Below, in pieces: positions 1 to 13,139 of a stretch of 64,000 bases of DNA. The notes under the pieces were generated by a model. It saw nothing but the letters and a program-made list of their open reading frames with translations, was not told the origin of the DNA and did not search any database. The stretch's first letter is position 1, and every line of letters starts with the position of its first letter. The position numbers and the translations under genes are program-made. Source of the stretch: Dasypus novemcinctus (taxonomy: Eukaryota; Chordata; Mammalia; Cingulata; Dasypodidae); assembly GCF_030445035.2 (NCBI RefSeq), contig NC_080677.1, positions 7,688,001 to 7,752,000 on the forward strand. Direction: 5' to 3'.

Positions 1-1870
1 ACTTAAAATGCAATTTTAATGACCACATAGATTTGGGTCTGGCTTTTCAATTCTTCCATTTAATTGTTGTTTAACTATTTACATGAATTATAATTATTCA
101 CATGTTTAAGATTAATTAAATATTGCTGTTTTTTTCCAAAAAAAAAGTAGATAAAATTAAAATACAAGGAAACAGAATGGTTGAAAGTAAAGGGATAAAA
201 AAAGATATGCTAGATAAATATTAAAGAAACTAGCTATGCTAATCTCAGACAAAGGACACTTTACATCAAAGAACATTACGTATAGAGAGAATTGCAACAT
301 AATAAAAATATTGATACAATAGAAAGATATATTAATTTTATATATGTGCATGCTTGACAAAATAACCTCAAAATCTATAAAGCAACCATTGATAAAAGTT
401 CAGGAAGAAAATTCCAAATTTACCTTCATAGAAGAATTCAATAACTTCCTCACAATAATTCTTTATAGCAGTAAGAATCAATAAGAAATGTATTTTTAAA
501 TAATATTTATATTATCAACAAAAGAATGTAAACCACCTAGGAGAAAAAATCTAACTTAAAGATGTACAAGTATTTCATGAAGAAAATTATGAAACTTTAT
601 TGAAAAATACCAAAAAAGACATAAATAAGTAAACAGAGGAACGTTGTTAATGATAAGAAATTTCAGTATCATAAAGATGTAAATTTTACCCAAATTAATC
701 TATAGGTCCAATGTAACTGCAATGGAATTCCAACAAGTTTGTTTTGGTTTTATTTGGAGTTGATTTTTGCTGCTGCGGCCATTCGTAATGAGATGATTTT
801 AAAATGTATTTACACTCACATTGAGTGTACGGGTCAAAGCAAACCCACAGTATCCAAGACAATTTTGAGCCACAGGTTGAAAGAACTTGCCCTACAACAT
901 ATCAAACTTTGTATATAATGTTAATTAAGATGGTGTTGTATCGGTGCTACAAGAAGCAAATTGATCATTGAGTGGCATAAAGAGCCCAGAAACAGAGCTA
1001 TGCAAACTAACAAACTTGACAGAGATGGCTGAGAAGTCAATGAGAGGGTAACTTGCTAGTCAACAAGTGGTGCCATTTAATTGCTTATCCTAGAAGGAGG
1101 AAGGCATGGACTGAGGCCTCACCACTCACCATCTACAAAAATCTAAACTTGAAAAAGAGAACCTTGAATAGTGTTTAGAAGGAAATACAGAGTATTTTCT
1201 TTAGACCGAGATTAAGGAATGATTTCTTACATGCAACATACACACACATACAAACAAACATAAAACCCAAAAGAAAATTAAAACCATATTAAAAGTAAAA
1301 ATTTCTATTCCTGAGAAAATCATGTTAAAAATAGAAAGATAAGACTTGATGAATCCATTTCCACATCCATAACTGGAGAGGGAGTATCTAAAATAGATAC
1401 AAATGTCTATAAATCAATGAGAAAGAGATGATCCAATAGAAAAATAATCAAAAGATATCAGCAGAAAAGAGCAAAATAGGGCCACCTCATAAATCTATGA
1501 AGAGCTATCCAATCTCAATAGCACTCAGAGAGAAACAAGTTAAGGGCCTTGGAGATACCATTTTACAACCAACAATTTGGGAAAAAGTAAACAAAAGTCT
1601 AACAATACGAAGTGTCAGTGAGTATGGGGATCAGCAGGCACTTCAGATAGCAACTCGGCGATATTTAGTAAGGCTGAAGTTGCACAAGTCTGATGACTCA
1701 GCAACTGTGTAATAGGTTGAACCATATTAATTTACCTATATTACACTGTTTTTTTAACCTACAGTTCCACCTACTAGTTGGCTGTTGAGAAGGTGTTACA
1801 CACATGTACCAAAAATGTTTATAACAGCATTATATTTGAATGCAAGTAAAATGGAAAAAAAACAAAAACA
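1..1870 (+). mobile_element. Old, decayed L1 ORF2 relic
   Basis: AT-rich sequence reads as a heavily mutated L1 ORF2 on the plus strand. Scattered matches follow the usual order of the ORF2 C-terminal half, and near 1520-1850 there are echoes of the final ORF2 segment (the stretch giving 'ITALFT'-like protein in younger copies). No frame is open beyond about 70 codons, so it is long dead. It starts left of the window. The next, younger L1 begins immediately after it. The subfamily is not determined. Confidence 0.55.
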
Positions 1871-1879
1871 AAAACCATC

Positions 1880-3689
1880 AGGACATCAGAGTAAGAGCAC
1901 CCGTATCATCGCTCCTACAAAAAAACGGCTGAGTGGGGACAAAATTCTGTCTGAGTGAGCTATTTTGGGAACCCACAAAGCAGGAGGCTGCTAGACATCG
2001 ATCCGGAGAGAGTGGGACAAGAAGAGTGATAGCTCAACGCAAGACCGCAGTTTTCTGCCTCTGCCCCGGGACGAGAAGCCACAGTTTTCCCAGAACCTCA
2101 CTGGTCACACAGCCCGAGGAGAAATACTCCAAGACTGGGACCGTTCTGGTGAAGGGTGGAGAGGGGTCCTACAAGTGCAGGTTCAATTGTCTTGATCCCC
2201 TTTTTTGAGCTTTGAAGAGCATACCAGCTGGTTTGAGGAGAAACCAGGCAGAGGGGAGAGGTGAATGGACTGAGGAAGCCTGATTTAGCTAACCTCTATC
2301 GGTTACATCTAGAAGAAGGTGGAGCCAGGCAATTAACTAGTCCTGTGCAACACACCCAGGGGAGGGGGACAGTAGGAAGTGCTGGGTAGGCTTCCAAGAG
2401 CATATTTAGTGTTCCCAGCCAGGTGTGGGTGCTCTCTCTCAAAAGACTGAGAGTCATTGTTTTCCATGGTGATTTGGTACACCAGGGTCCCATCTGAATT
2501 TCCGAGGGGAGCTCTCACACCGGCTTCCTGCTGCCCTGAGAGAGAGGGAAGTGAGGAAGGGAGAAAGGGGGAAGGGCAGATTCTTAATTAGTTTATTTAA
2601 TTGCAAAGAGTCTATCCCACCCCTGGAAGGGGACTTCTTTTGAGGAGCAGGTTGACCCCAAAGGAGGTTTTCGCTCAGTGGAGGAGTTTCAGCCTTGAGT
2701 GTGCAAGTTCTCTGGTACAGTTCCCAGCTCCTCTTAGAGTAGTGACCCACTGGGATATTAGCTGATACTTTAAGACAGGGAAAACATAGATAATATCCTT
2801 GTATTAGCCACTCTTGGGTCTCTTATTTTCCCTAAATAAGAGTTTAAGAGGGAAATCTGGGTTTTTTTTATTGTTTTGGTTGACTCCTTGATTGAGGGCT
2901 TGTTTTTTGCTTCTTTTTTTTTTTCTTTCTTGTTATCATCATTCCTTTCTCTTTATCCACCCACCCTTTCTTTTCTTTTTCTTTTTTTCATTTAGGTGCT
3001 GCCAGCTTGTTTAGTGTTTGCTGTGCTTCCTCATCCTTAGCATCATCTTTTCTGGGATGCTTTTGATTTTGGCCACCAACACTATCTCTTTTCCTTCCCA
3101 CATCTTTCTACATTCCACCTTCTGTTGTTGCTCTTACATTTCCACTCTTTGTTTAGACACCAATTATTCTGGCTTTTTATTTCTAACACTTCTATTCTGT
3201 TTTCTATCTTTTATTAACTCTTTATCTTATTGTCATTTCTTGTCTCTTTCCCACTCTCCTGATCATGTTAGCCTTTTAAGTCATACTATATTCTTCTCCA
3301 TATTCAGTTTCCCATTTCATTGTAGGTAATCCCCTTTCTTATTCCTATAACTAAACACTGCTTATATGAGTTTAACATTTATTCTCCTAGGACTTTTACG
3401 GTTCTCCTGCTAACATTTACTATCACTACTACTATTATACTTTTTCTTTTCTTACCTCCTTTGCTTTCCCTGACCCTAATCTTTTTCTTTCAAGGTAACT
3501 TAAACAGCAACAAGGCAATGGAATAAAAAGAATGAAGTGTCAAAGAGAAAAATTAACTTACACACAAAAATAGCTCCTAAAAAAAACCTGAGACTAGAGG
3601 GAGAAGATAATCAACTGAACGAACCACCAAGATAAAACAATGACCAGACAGCAACAAAAATTACAAACCAAACCAAAAATTAGGAAGAC
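1880..3689 (+). other. L1 5' UTR
   Basis: This 1.8-kb leader precedes ORF1. Its first 900 bases are G+C-richer and carry no open frame. A pyrimidine-rich stretch (2880-3500) follows, then an A-rich run into ORF1. In L1 elements this region normally holds the internal promoter. I can assign it only by position; no promoter motif was verified. Confidence 0.6.
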
Positions 3690-4637
3690 ATGGCACAGTC
3701 CAATGAACAAATTAAAAACCAGGAAGAGGAGCAGATTATTGAACAACTAATTAAAAACTCTCCAATTAAATATCATGGACCAATTTAATGAAGTGAAAGA
3801 AGAGATTAAGGGTATTAAGAAAACACTTGGAGAACATAATGAAAAAATTGTAAACACACACAAAAAGATAATGAATATGATGGTGATGAATGGCACAATT
3901 TAAAAAATCAAAAATACACTCTCAGCAAATAACAGCAGATTTGAAGAAGCAGAGGAAAGAATTAGTGGTGTGGAAGACATTACATCAGAAATCAAACAGA
4001 TTATAGAATTGATAGATAAAAAGATAGAATAAATCCATCAGGGAATTAGAGATTTGAATGACAACACAAAACACATAAACATACAAATTATAGGCATCCC
4101 AGAAGGAGAAGAGAAGGGAAAGGGGACAGAAGGGATGTTAGAGGAAATAATGGCAGAAAACATCCCAATCCTATTGAGGGAAATGGATGTACATGGCCAA
4201 GAAGCACAGTGTACCCCAAACAGTATAAATCCCAACAGAACTACCCCAAGACATATACTTGTCAAATTACCAATGCCCAAGACAAAAAGAAAATACTGAA
4301 GGCAGCAAGAGAAAAGAGAACCATTACATACAAGGGAAACACAATAAGATTAAGTGCTGATTTCTCATCTGAAACCATGGAGGCAAGAAGGCAGTGGTAT
4401 GACATAATCAAGGTACTAAAAGAAAAAAATTTCCAGCCAAGAATACTCTATCCAGCAAAGCTGACACTCAAAAATGATGAAAAGTTCAAAATATTCACAG
4501 ATAAACAGAAACTAAAAGAGTATACCAATAAGAAACCCACCTTTCAAGAAATAACTAAAAGGAGTTCTGCAGGAAGAAAGAAAAAAAGGAGAAACAGAAT
4601 TGGAGGTGAGTGTAAGAACAACCAAAAAGACAAATAA
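3690..4637 (+). pseudogene. L1 ORF1 relic (RNA-binding protein)
   Basis: The frame opens at the ATG at 3690 and reads an N-terminal charged coiled-coil-like segment, broken by a frameshift and stops near 3780, 3900 and 4030. From 4054 a well-preserved stretch encodes the RNA-recognition region (residues like 'IIGIPEGEE') and, after another frameshift near 4290, the C-terminal domain with 'RTITYKGNTIRLSADFS' and 'QPRILYPAKL'. These are hallmarks of mammalian L1 ORF1p, the trimeric RNA-binding chaperone. The end is the stop at 4635-4637. Confidence 0.8.
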
Positions 4638-4671
4638 AAACAACATATGATATACACAAATCCAAAGAAAA

Positions 4672-7600
4672 ATGGCTAATGTAAGTAATTCCTTGAGAGT
4701 AATACACTGAATGTTAATGGATGAAGTTCACCTGTCAAGAGACACAGATTGGCAGAATGGATAAATAAACATGACCCATCAATATGCTGTCTACAAGAAA
4801 CCCACCTAGGGATTCAAGAAGGCTGAAAGCGAACAGCTGGAAAACAATCGTACAAGCAAACAATAACCAAAAAAAGGCAGGAGTAGCTATACTAGTATCA
4901 GACAAAATAAGACATTAAATGCAAAACTATTTTGAAAGACAAAGATGAATACTACATATTAGTAAATGAGGTAATCTTTCAAGAAGAAATACCAATCATA
5001 AACATTTATGCACCTAATTAGGGCTCCTTGAAATACGTGAGGCAAACACCGGAAAAACTAAGTGGAGAAATAGATGCCTCTACAATATATAGTGGGGAAC
5101 TTTAATACACCATTATCACCATTAGACAGAACATTTCAACAGAGAATCAATAAAGAAAAAAAGACTTTGAATAATATAATAGAGGATCTGGACCTAATAG
5201 ACATATACAGACCACTACACCCAAATACAGCAGGATACACATTCTTCTCAAGCACAATGGATTGTTCTCCAAAATAGACCACATGCTAGAGAAAGTCTCA
5301 ATGAATTCAGAAATATTGAAATCATACAAAACAATTTCTCTGACCACAGTGGAATGAAGCTAGAAATCTGCAAGGGCCACAGACCCAGATTAGGAACTAA
5401 GATATGGAAGTTAAGCAATACACTCTTAGACAAACAGTGGGTCAAGGAGGAAATCTCAAAAGAAATGAGTAACTACCTTGAACCTAATGAAAATGACAAC
5501 ACAACATAACAAAACTTATGGGATGCAGCAAAAGCTGTACTGAGAGGGAAATTCATATCCATAAATTCATACATCAAAAAAGAAGAAGAGCTAAATTTGA
5601 AGACCTTACTTCTCACTTGGAGGAATTAGTAAAAAAAACAGCAAATTAATCCCTGAGGAAGAAGAAAGAAAGAACAAAGATCAGAGCAGAATTAAATGAA
5701 ATAGAAAATAATAAAGCACTAGAAAAAAATAAACAAAACAAAGACCTGGTTCTTTGAGATGATCAATAAAATTGACAAACCCTTAGCTAGATTAATAAAG
5801 AAAAAAATAGAGAAGATGCAAATGCACAAAATAAGAAATGAGAAAGGAGATATCACCACTGACCCCACAGAAATAAAGACTATCGTTTAAGCGGATACTT
5901 TGAAAAACTATATGCCAACAAGAAGGACAATTTAGAGGAAATGGACAAATTCCTAGAAACACATAAGCAGCCTACATTGATGAAAGAAGAAACTGATGAT
6001 CTTAACAAACCAATCACAAGTAAAGAAATAGAAAGTCATTAATAACCTCCCAACTAAGAAGAGCCCCAGGCCAGATGGATTCACAGGTGAATTCTACCGA
6101 ACATTCTGGGAAGAACTAACACCAATCTTGCTTAAGCTCTTCCAAAGAATCAAAATAGAAGTAACATTGCCTAACTCATTCTGAGATGCCAACATTACCC
6201 TAACACAAAAGCTAAACAAAGACAACACAAGAAAGGAAAATTACAGACCAATTTCTCTAATGAATCTAGATGCTAAAATTCTCACCAAAATACTTGCTAA
6301 TCATATTCAACAGCACATCAAATGAATTATACAACATGACCAAGTGGGTTTCATCCCTGATGTGCAAGGATGGTTCAACATAAGAAAACCAATGTAATAC
6401 ACCACATAAACAGACTGAAAGAAAAATATCACATGATTGTATCTATAGATGCAGAAAAAGCATTTGACAAAATGCAGCACAGTTTTCTGATAAAAACACT
6501 GTAAAATAGGAATAGAAGGAAACTTTCTGATCAAGGATATATATAAAAAACTCACAGCTAGCATTATTTGCAATGGTGAAATCCTAAAATCCTTCCCTCT
6601 AAAATCAGGAATAAGACAAGGATGCCCACTATCACTATTCCTATTTAATGTTGTGTTAGAAGTGCTTACTTGAGCACCAAGGCAAGAAACAGATATAAAA
6701 GGTATCCAAATTGGAAAGGAAAGAGTCAAAACTTCACTATTTGCAGATGACATGATCCTGTACATAGAAAGCCCTGAGAAATCTACAACAAAGCTTACGG
6801 AACTTATAAATGAGTTTAGTAAAGTCACAGGTTATTAGATAAATGCACAAAAATCAGTAGCATTTCTGTACACCAATAATGAGCAATCCAAGGAGGAAAT
6901 CAAGAAAAAATACCATTTACAATAGTAAATTAAAAAATCAAATACCTAGGAATTAATTTGACTAAAGATGTAAAAGACTTATACACAGAAAACTATACAA
7001 CACTGTTAAAGGAAGTCAAAGGAGACTTAAATAAATGGAAGAATATTCCCTGTTCATGGATAGGAAGACTAAATATCATTAAAATATCTATCCTACTGAA
7101 ACTGATCTACAGGTTTAATGCAATCCCAATAAAAATCATCACAGCATCTTTTACAGAACTAGAAAAACTAACTATGAAATTTATTTGGAAGGGAAAGAGG
7201 CCACAAATACCCAAAGACATTTTGAAAAAGAAAAATGAAACTGGAGGAATCACATTACCTGAAATTAAAGCATGCCACAAAGCTATAGTGGTCAAAACAG
7301 CATGGTATTGACACAAGGATAGACACACTGCCAATGGAACCTAATTGATAGTTCATATAAAGACCCTCACATATACAGTCATCTGATATTCAACAAGGTC
7401 ACAAAACCTACTCAACTGGGAGAGAATGGCCTCTTCAACAAATGGTGCTTGGAGAACTGGATATCCATACACAAAAGAATGAGAAAGGATTACCATCTCA
7501 CACCTTATACAAAAATCAACTCAAGATGGATCAAAGACCTAAATATCAGAGCCAAGACTATAAAAACTTTGGAAGACAATGTAGGAAAGCATCTACAAGA

Positions 7601-8452
7601 CATTGTAATAGGAAATGACTTCATGAACTTCACACCCAAAGCACAAGCAGCAAAAGAAAAAGTAGAATAATGGGACCTCCTCAAAATTAAAGCCTTTTGC
7701 ACTTCAAAGGAATTTATCAACAAAGTGAAAAGAGAGCCGACCCAGTGGGAGAAAATATTTGGTAACCAGATATCTGATAGGAGCCTAATGTCCAACATAT
7801 ATAAAGAAATCCTCTATCTCACAAATAAAATAACAAACAACCCATTCAAAAAGTGGGCAAGAGATTTGGATCCTCCAAAGAAGAAACACAAGTGGCTAAA
7901 AAACACATGAAAAGATGCTTAACATCACTAGCCATTAGGCAAATGCAAATCTAAACTACAATGAGATACCATCTTACACCCATTAGACTGGCACCTATTA
8001 AAAAACAGAAGACTACAAGTGTTGGAGAAGATGTAAAGGAATGGGAACCCTCCTCATCCAGTGCTGTTGGGAATGTAGAGGGATCCAGCCATTCTGGAGG
8101 ACAGTTTGGCGGTTCCTAAAAAAACTAGCTATAGATTTGCCATACGACCCAGCAATTCCATTGCTGGGTATATACCCAGAAGAACTGAAAACAAGGACAC
8201 GAATTGATAGATGCACACCAATGTTCATAGCAGCATTATTTACTATTGCAAAAAGTTGGAACCAACTCAAATGCCCATCAACAGATGAATGGAAAAACAA
8301 TATGATATATAAACACAATGGAATACTATTCAGCTGTAAGAAGGAATACAGTACTAAAACATGGAATAACATGGATGAATCTTGATGATCTTATGTTGAG
8401 TGAAGCCAGTTAGGCATTGAAGGACAAATACTACATGACTTCTCTGATATGA
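4672..8452 (+). pseudogene. L1 ORF2 relic (endonuclease / reverse transcriptase)
   Basis: The ORF2 start ATG is at 4672. The endonuclease motif 'CCLQETHL' with its catalytic glutamate is intact near 4780-4808. Reverse-transcriptase blocks follow: '[15 protein letters not shown]' near 6067 and the catalytic 'FADD' at 6740-6751. Beyond them are the '[17 protein letters not shown]' segment (6958-7311) and the C-terminal cysteine-containing region 'LLIQCCWECRGIQPFW' (8041-8385). Many stops and frameshifts separate these blocks. The natural stop is at 8450-8452. The protein would nick DNA and prime reverse transcription; this copy is dead. Confidence 0.85.
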
Positions 8453-9519
8453 ATTAAGCAAATCAAGCTGCCTCAGAGAGCTAGAGACTGGATGACAGGC
8501 TTAGATGAAATAGTGGGGGAGAGGAAAGTTGTGAGCTGATGCCTACGTCGGTGAAATCTATGATAAAGTGGAGGTAAGTTCCTGTGCTGTGAAGGGATAA
8601 GATGGGGCATAGGGACACTATTGGTTGGGGCTCTGCAGGCTTAAGGGGGGCTAGGATTGGGAGGATGGGTCTGATGGTCCAAGGAATAGGGGAGGAGTGT
8701 TTGGGGTGAGCAGGTGAACATGGGATATTGTCAGGTACATAGTTGAAACTATGTGTTAAGAAAAGTCTTCAGAAAATATAATGAGGAAGGAATATTTATT
8801 TAAGGTGTTTGATGGGGGGCATTTGGCAAAGGCTTCACCTCGGGCAGACTTCTAGGGAGTGTATGAGCTCATCTTGCCATATTGTGTTGTGTCAGTGGGT
8901 GGAGACACATGCAGCAAGCAGGAAAGTGTTGCATCCCCATGCTGGGGTGGACTGGTGTTCTCGAACAGAGGAGAGGGTGTCTCTTGAGAGCATGGGTGGC
9001 TCCAAATGGGGGAGGACAGACGAGAGTGTCAAGCCCTCAGCATTGTTGTAAGTATATATGAATCTTGTCCTTCAAGCAGTGAAGCTTGGTCATCACTGTG
9101 GGCTCAGAGTGGAGGGGGAGAGAGGAATAGAATAGATGGAAGAGGTGGTAACTGGGGGGTAATAGAAGTGTTCCACATGATTGTGCAATGATGGATATAA
9201 GCCATGTTAAATTTCACCAAGAATGTATAAAAGTGCATAGTCTAAAATGTAAACCATGATGTAACAAAAATTTAGAAGAGTGTAAAGTCTAAAACATAAA
9301 CCACAACGTAAGCAAAATGGAACCATGGTTGTTAACTATGTTTCAATATCTGTACATCAGCTGTAGCAAATATATAACTTCCACATGTAAAAAGATCATT
9401 GCTGGGGAAGTGGGAAAAAGGTTTGATGGTGGGCATATGGGAGTCCCCTATATTGTATATGTGACTTTACTGTGATTTAAAACTTTTCAGAAGACAAAAT
9501 TAAAAATTAAAAAAAAATT
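8453..9519 (+). other. L1 3' UTR and A-rich tail
   Basis: This is a long G/GT-rich plus strand with repeated GGGG runs, followed by an A-rich tail ending in 'aaattaaaaattaaaaaaa'. Its content is shared with other 3' UTR copies in the window (9780-11760 and 40800-42055). At more than 1 kb it is longer than the roughly 0.5-kb 3' UTR of human L1. Confidence 0.7.
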
Positions 9520-9779
9520 ATGTAGACACAGGAAGGAATGAAGGAGATTGCCTTGCCACTGTATATGCCAGGGAACACCTATTACTGTGATGAAAGGGAA
9601 AACACCAAAAACAAAGTTTTATGATATTTTCCATTTTTGAATACCCCAATTTATTTTTTACTTTATTTTAGTTTCTCTAAATTATTATGTATTCTATTTC
9701 TAATCTTTAAACCTGTCAATACTATTTCATTTTCCTACTAAGTGAATTTGGCAATGTATTAGGCCTCATTTTTTAAGAT
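9520..9779. other. AT-rich gap, nothing recognised
   Basis: This short AT-rich spacer lies between two L1 copies. It may continue the older L1 relic interrupted at about 1870, but the match is too weak to claim. Confidence 0.3.
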
Positions 9780-11760
9780 GTTTTGGATCACAGAGGGGTT
9801 CAACTATGACTGGGGAGGAGCACTGGTGTGGGGTGTCATTGATGGGGGTTGCATGGGTGATAGGGAGTTCTCCAGGGCATGCATATAGGGTGTATAGATA
9901 TGTTCAGATGTTTGTTGGATATCATCATAGTGGATAGAGTTACACATGACAACTGAGGTAATGCTGAGTTCCCATCCTAGGGAGCTCTGTCACATTTCCC
10001 AATGGAAGAGCAATACCCCCCCAAGTGCAAGGACAAAGACCAGTGAAGAAGGATGGTCCAGTGATGGACCCTTGATACCAATGACTATGCTTATGAGCCT
10101 GTGTGCTTGAAATTTCTACTAGGCCTAGAGCTACAGGGTGCCTAAGAGTTACCTCCTGAGAGACTCCATGTTGCTCAAATGTGGCCACTCTATAAGCCAA
10201 ACTCAGCATGTAGATGCATGACCTTCCCCCCTGCATGGGACATGACTCCTGGGGATGAGCCTCTCTGGTTCCAAGGGATTACTACTATCACCAGCTGGTG
10301 ATGAAACTAGAAAAAGACCTTGAATAAAAGGGAGAAATGGCAAAGACAAATAAGTTTATATGGCTAATAGATTTTAAAATAACTCAGGAGGTCAACAGAG
10401 GAGTCATACATACAACCCCAGGTCCTGGTGCTCCTGAGGCCTATGGAGACATGCAGATTCTACAGTTATGACAAATGACTCTGGAGTTCAGTGCCTTGCC
10501 AGTGGACCCTACTTTGGAACTTGGGCTCCTGAATGTGATGGAGTTGGACTCAGATGTGACCTCTCTACACATGCCTCTTCTCTCACTTTTATTGAAACTG
10601 TGGTTGGTGCTGGGGTGGGTGCATGCTCAGAAGACTTGAACCTCTGGACTGGACATGTGCCAGCTGGGCCCTGAGCCTCAGCAGAGTTGTAAGACCTACT
10701 CTCCAGTCCATTGGACTTGCCCAGGTCAGCTGAGAGGGAGGTGAGAATGGTCAACCACCACACCAGGGAACTGAGAGTGTCTACAACTACAAGCAGGAGA
10801 ATCACATCCATCAGCCATGTGGGATCTAAGCCCCCTCCCATCCCATCCCAGAGGCCACCAGATGGAGGAATATAATATGGATTGGAGTAGACTTGCTGGT
10901 AATCTACTATAGAACTGTTGTGACTCTAGCAATGGAAATAATTATATTGTTGATGTGCAGATGGGAACCATGGGAGTTGCTGAGGGCAGGGAGAGGGAAG
11001 AAGAGGTGTGATATGGGGCATTTTCAGGACTTGAAGTTGTCCTGAATGATATTGTAGGGACAGAGGCAGGACATTGTATATCCTGCCACAGCCATTGGGA
11101 TGGACTGGGGGAGAGTGTGAACTACAGTGTGAACTATGGTCCATGCAGTGTGGCAATGCTCCAGGGTGTGTTCACCAAATGCAATGAATGTGCCTCACTG
11201 ATGAAAGGAGATGTTGATATGGGAGGAGCTGGGGTGGGGTGGGAAGTGTGATATATGGGAACCTCTTATATTTTTTTTTCCTTAACGATTTATTTTTTTA
11301 TTTATTTCTCTCCCCTTACCACCCCCCCACCCAGTTGTCTGCTCTCTGTGTCCATTCACTGAATGTTCTTCTGTGACTGCTTCCATCTTTATCAGCGGCG
11401 CCAGGGATCTGTGTTTCTTTTTGTTGCATCGTCTTGTTGTGTCTGCTCTCCATGTGTGTGGCGCCATTCTTGGGCAGGCTGCACTTTCTTTCGTGCTGGG
11501 TGGCTCTCTTTACAGGGTGCATTCCTGGCATGTGGGGTTCCCCTACATGGGGGCTCCCTTGCATGGCACAGCACTCCTTGCATGTATCAGCACAGCGCAC
11601 GGGCCAGCTCCACACGGATCAAGGAGGCTCGGGGTTTGAACCACGGACCTCCCATGTGGTAGGCAGACACCCTATCCATTGGACCAAGTCCACTTCCCCT
11701 CTTATGCTTTTTAACGTAACATTTGTGTGATCTATTTATCTTTTTTTTAAAAAAAGACAA
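9780..11760 (+). mobile_element. L1 3' UTR copy, 5'-truncated, with nested SINE
   Basis: About 1.5 kb of the xenarthran-type L1 3' UTR runs to 11269, is interrupted by a SINE, and resumes at 11698 with 'ttttaacgtaacattt' and an A-rich end near 11760. Landmarks shared with other copies are 'caccacaccagggaac', 'ccatcagccatgtgggat', 'ggaacctcttat' and 'gtgtgatctat'. No ORF2 sequence remains, so the copy is strongly 5'-truncated. Confidence 0.8.
11270..11697 (-). mobile_element. tRNA-derived SINE (long armadillo type)
   Basis: The minus strand reads from 11697: 'gggaagtggacttggtcca', a B-box-like 'ggttcaaac', then the long conserved body and an A-rich tail (plus-strand T run at 11271). It is flanked by the direct repeat 'cctcttat' at 11262-11269 and 11698-11705, extending loosely into T-rich bases. 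That fits retroposition into the surrounding L1 3' UTR, so the SINE is the younger element. Confidence 0.85.
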
Positions 11761-11789
11761 TAATAAAAATAAATTTTTAAAAAAACATC

Positions 11790-12000
11790 GGAAGAAAAGT
11801 ATCTATAAATTGTGCTGTAATCATACAATAGAATACCGGAGCCATAAAAATAGCCCATTCATTCATTCATTATAAGGTAGGTACCATTGTCTGGCACTAT
11901 TGCAGGTCAAGGAGAAAGAGCAGTGAACAAAAAGGGCAAAGACCCTGCCTCCAAGGATGGAAGGAATGTATTTGTGAAAATAAATGAACCAGAACTGACT
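11790..12000 (+). repeat. Short ancient repeat relics
   Basis: The sequence 'catacaatagaatacc' near 11823 resembles the end of L1 ORF2. From about 11855 to 11960 it reads 'attcattcattcatt' followed by 'cagtgaacaaaaagggcaa', a pattern I know from an old mammalian interspersed repeat. The same pattern occurs at 12990-13110 and 22600-22860. I cannot name the family reliably. Confidence 0.4.
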
Positions 12001-12049
12001 ATTTCTAATGAATAATGCAAATATGAAGAAGGTGGCAGCCCTGTCCTCA

Positions 12050-12240
12050 AAGAGTTCATTTGCAAAGTCTGGAGAGTTTACAAATTCTTGCTCATCGATT
12101 ATTTAATCCACACAACGTCCAGCAAGGCAGGTAATGTTTTACCAGTTTACACTTTAGAAATGGAGAAGTTAATTATTTTTCCCAGTACCCTTGAACTCAG
12201 AGTGTGGTAGCACCTGGGCTGAATCTAAAATTCTTTCTTC
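12050..12240 (-). repeat. MIR SINE relic
   Basis: The sequence 'tatttaatccacacaacgtc ... ggtaatgtttt ... tttagaaatggagaagtt' follows the antisense core of the mammalian-wide interspersed repeat (the 'tttacagatgaggaaactga' zone). It is old and diverged. Confidence 0.55.
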
Positions 12241-12989
12241 CGTTCTGTTTTCAATAAGTAAAGTAATTTTCCATCTCATTTAATGAACAAACAATCTTTT
12301 AGACTGGTTTAAATCCATTTTCAAATCATCTAAGTTTCTCACACAGCACATGGTTTTGCGTACAACTGAAAACCACAAAGAATAAAATGCTTTGGTGTAA
12401 AAAAACGTAAATGAATCAAGAAAGAAAAGAGGGCTCTTCAGAGGGAGGCTAGTCACAAGACCGCTGGCTGGAAGAGGAGGAAAACATCTATTAAGTTTAG
12501 AATATCCAGGAAGCTAAAGGAAAGCCTATAATTGGCTGTTGTCCTTATTCTTGGAAACAAATGGCTTTGCAATAAGCGTGAAATTCTATTGTGTCTCTTT
12601 GGGACACTCAGGGCCTCTGGGTGCCAAAATTTCAGAAGAGGGAACTTTCCCAGAAGTATTATGAGGTCCCTCTTGTTAAATACTGAAAGAAAAGAAAGTA
12701 GAATAATTCCCACGATGAGTTCAAACAAACCATGGGTGAAAGCTAGAAGAGAAACAAAGACCAATAGTGACCACAATGGGCACAGCTGGACCTGCCCAGA
12801 TCCATTGCAGTAGGAGGCGGAGGTGTTCAAAATTCTTGCTAGCCAAGTCCCAAATCCCTCTCTAAGATAGCCTCGTGCGGATCTTTACTTAGTTGGACAC
12901 TGAGCCAAAGAAATGGCAAAACTCTTGTTCTCCTTTCCCTTATTTTTCTTTTGCTTCTTATCTTTCTATTGAGAAACAACTGTTTCTCT
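12241..12989. other. Unique sequence, no gene recognised
   Basis: No repeat or gene is recognised. A 125-codon open frame on the minus strand (12453-12830) encodes a hydrophobic, leucine-rich peptide. I know no homologue for it and it has no supporting start or splice context, so I do not annotate it as coding. Confidence 0.4.
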
Positions 12990-13110
12990 TTCAATATTCA
13001 TTCATTAAAGACTTATTTAGCAATGACTCTGTCAAGCACTGTGCTACAGTCAGGGGAGTCAAAAGGTAAATGACATATAATTTTGTCCCTTGAGAACTCA
13101 AAGGAAGCAA
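12990..13110 (+). repeat. Ancient interspersed repeat fragment
   Basis: The sequence 'attcattcattaaagac' leads into 'gtcaagcactgtgctacag' and 'aatgacatataattttgtcc'. This is the same old repeat pattern seen near 11855 and 22600. The family is not named with confidence. Confidence 0.4.
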
Positions 13111-13139
13111 GCAAGGAAATAATTGAGGTTAACTATGGA

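Larger units (their letters stand above)
1880..9519 (+). mobile_element. Near-full-length L1 retrotransposon, inactive
   Basis: About 7.6 kb contain, in order, a 5' UTR, ORF1, a 34-bp gap, ORF2, a GT-rich 3' UTR and an A-rich tail. The order and spacing are those of a complete mammalian L1, which is uncommon because most copies are 5'-truncated. Both ORFs carry stops and frameshifts, so it cannot be autonomous. It is younger than the flanking L1 relics because its domains are still readable. The 5' boundary is approximate because the flank is also AT-rich. Confidence 0.8.

Noticed and set aside
12453..12830. 125-codon minus-strand open frame with a hydrophobic, leucine-rich peptide
   Set aside because: No homologue or domain recognised, no splice or start context, and one frame of this length is expected by chance in 64 kb.
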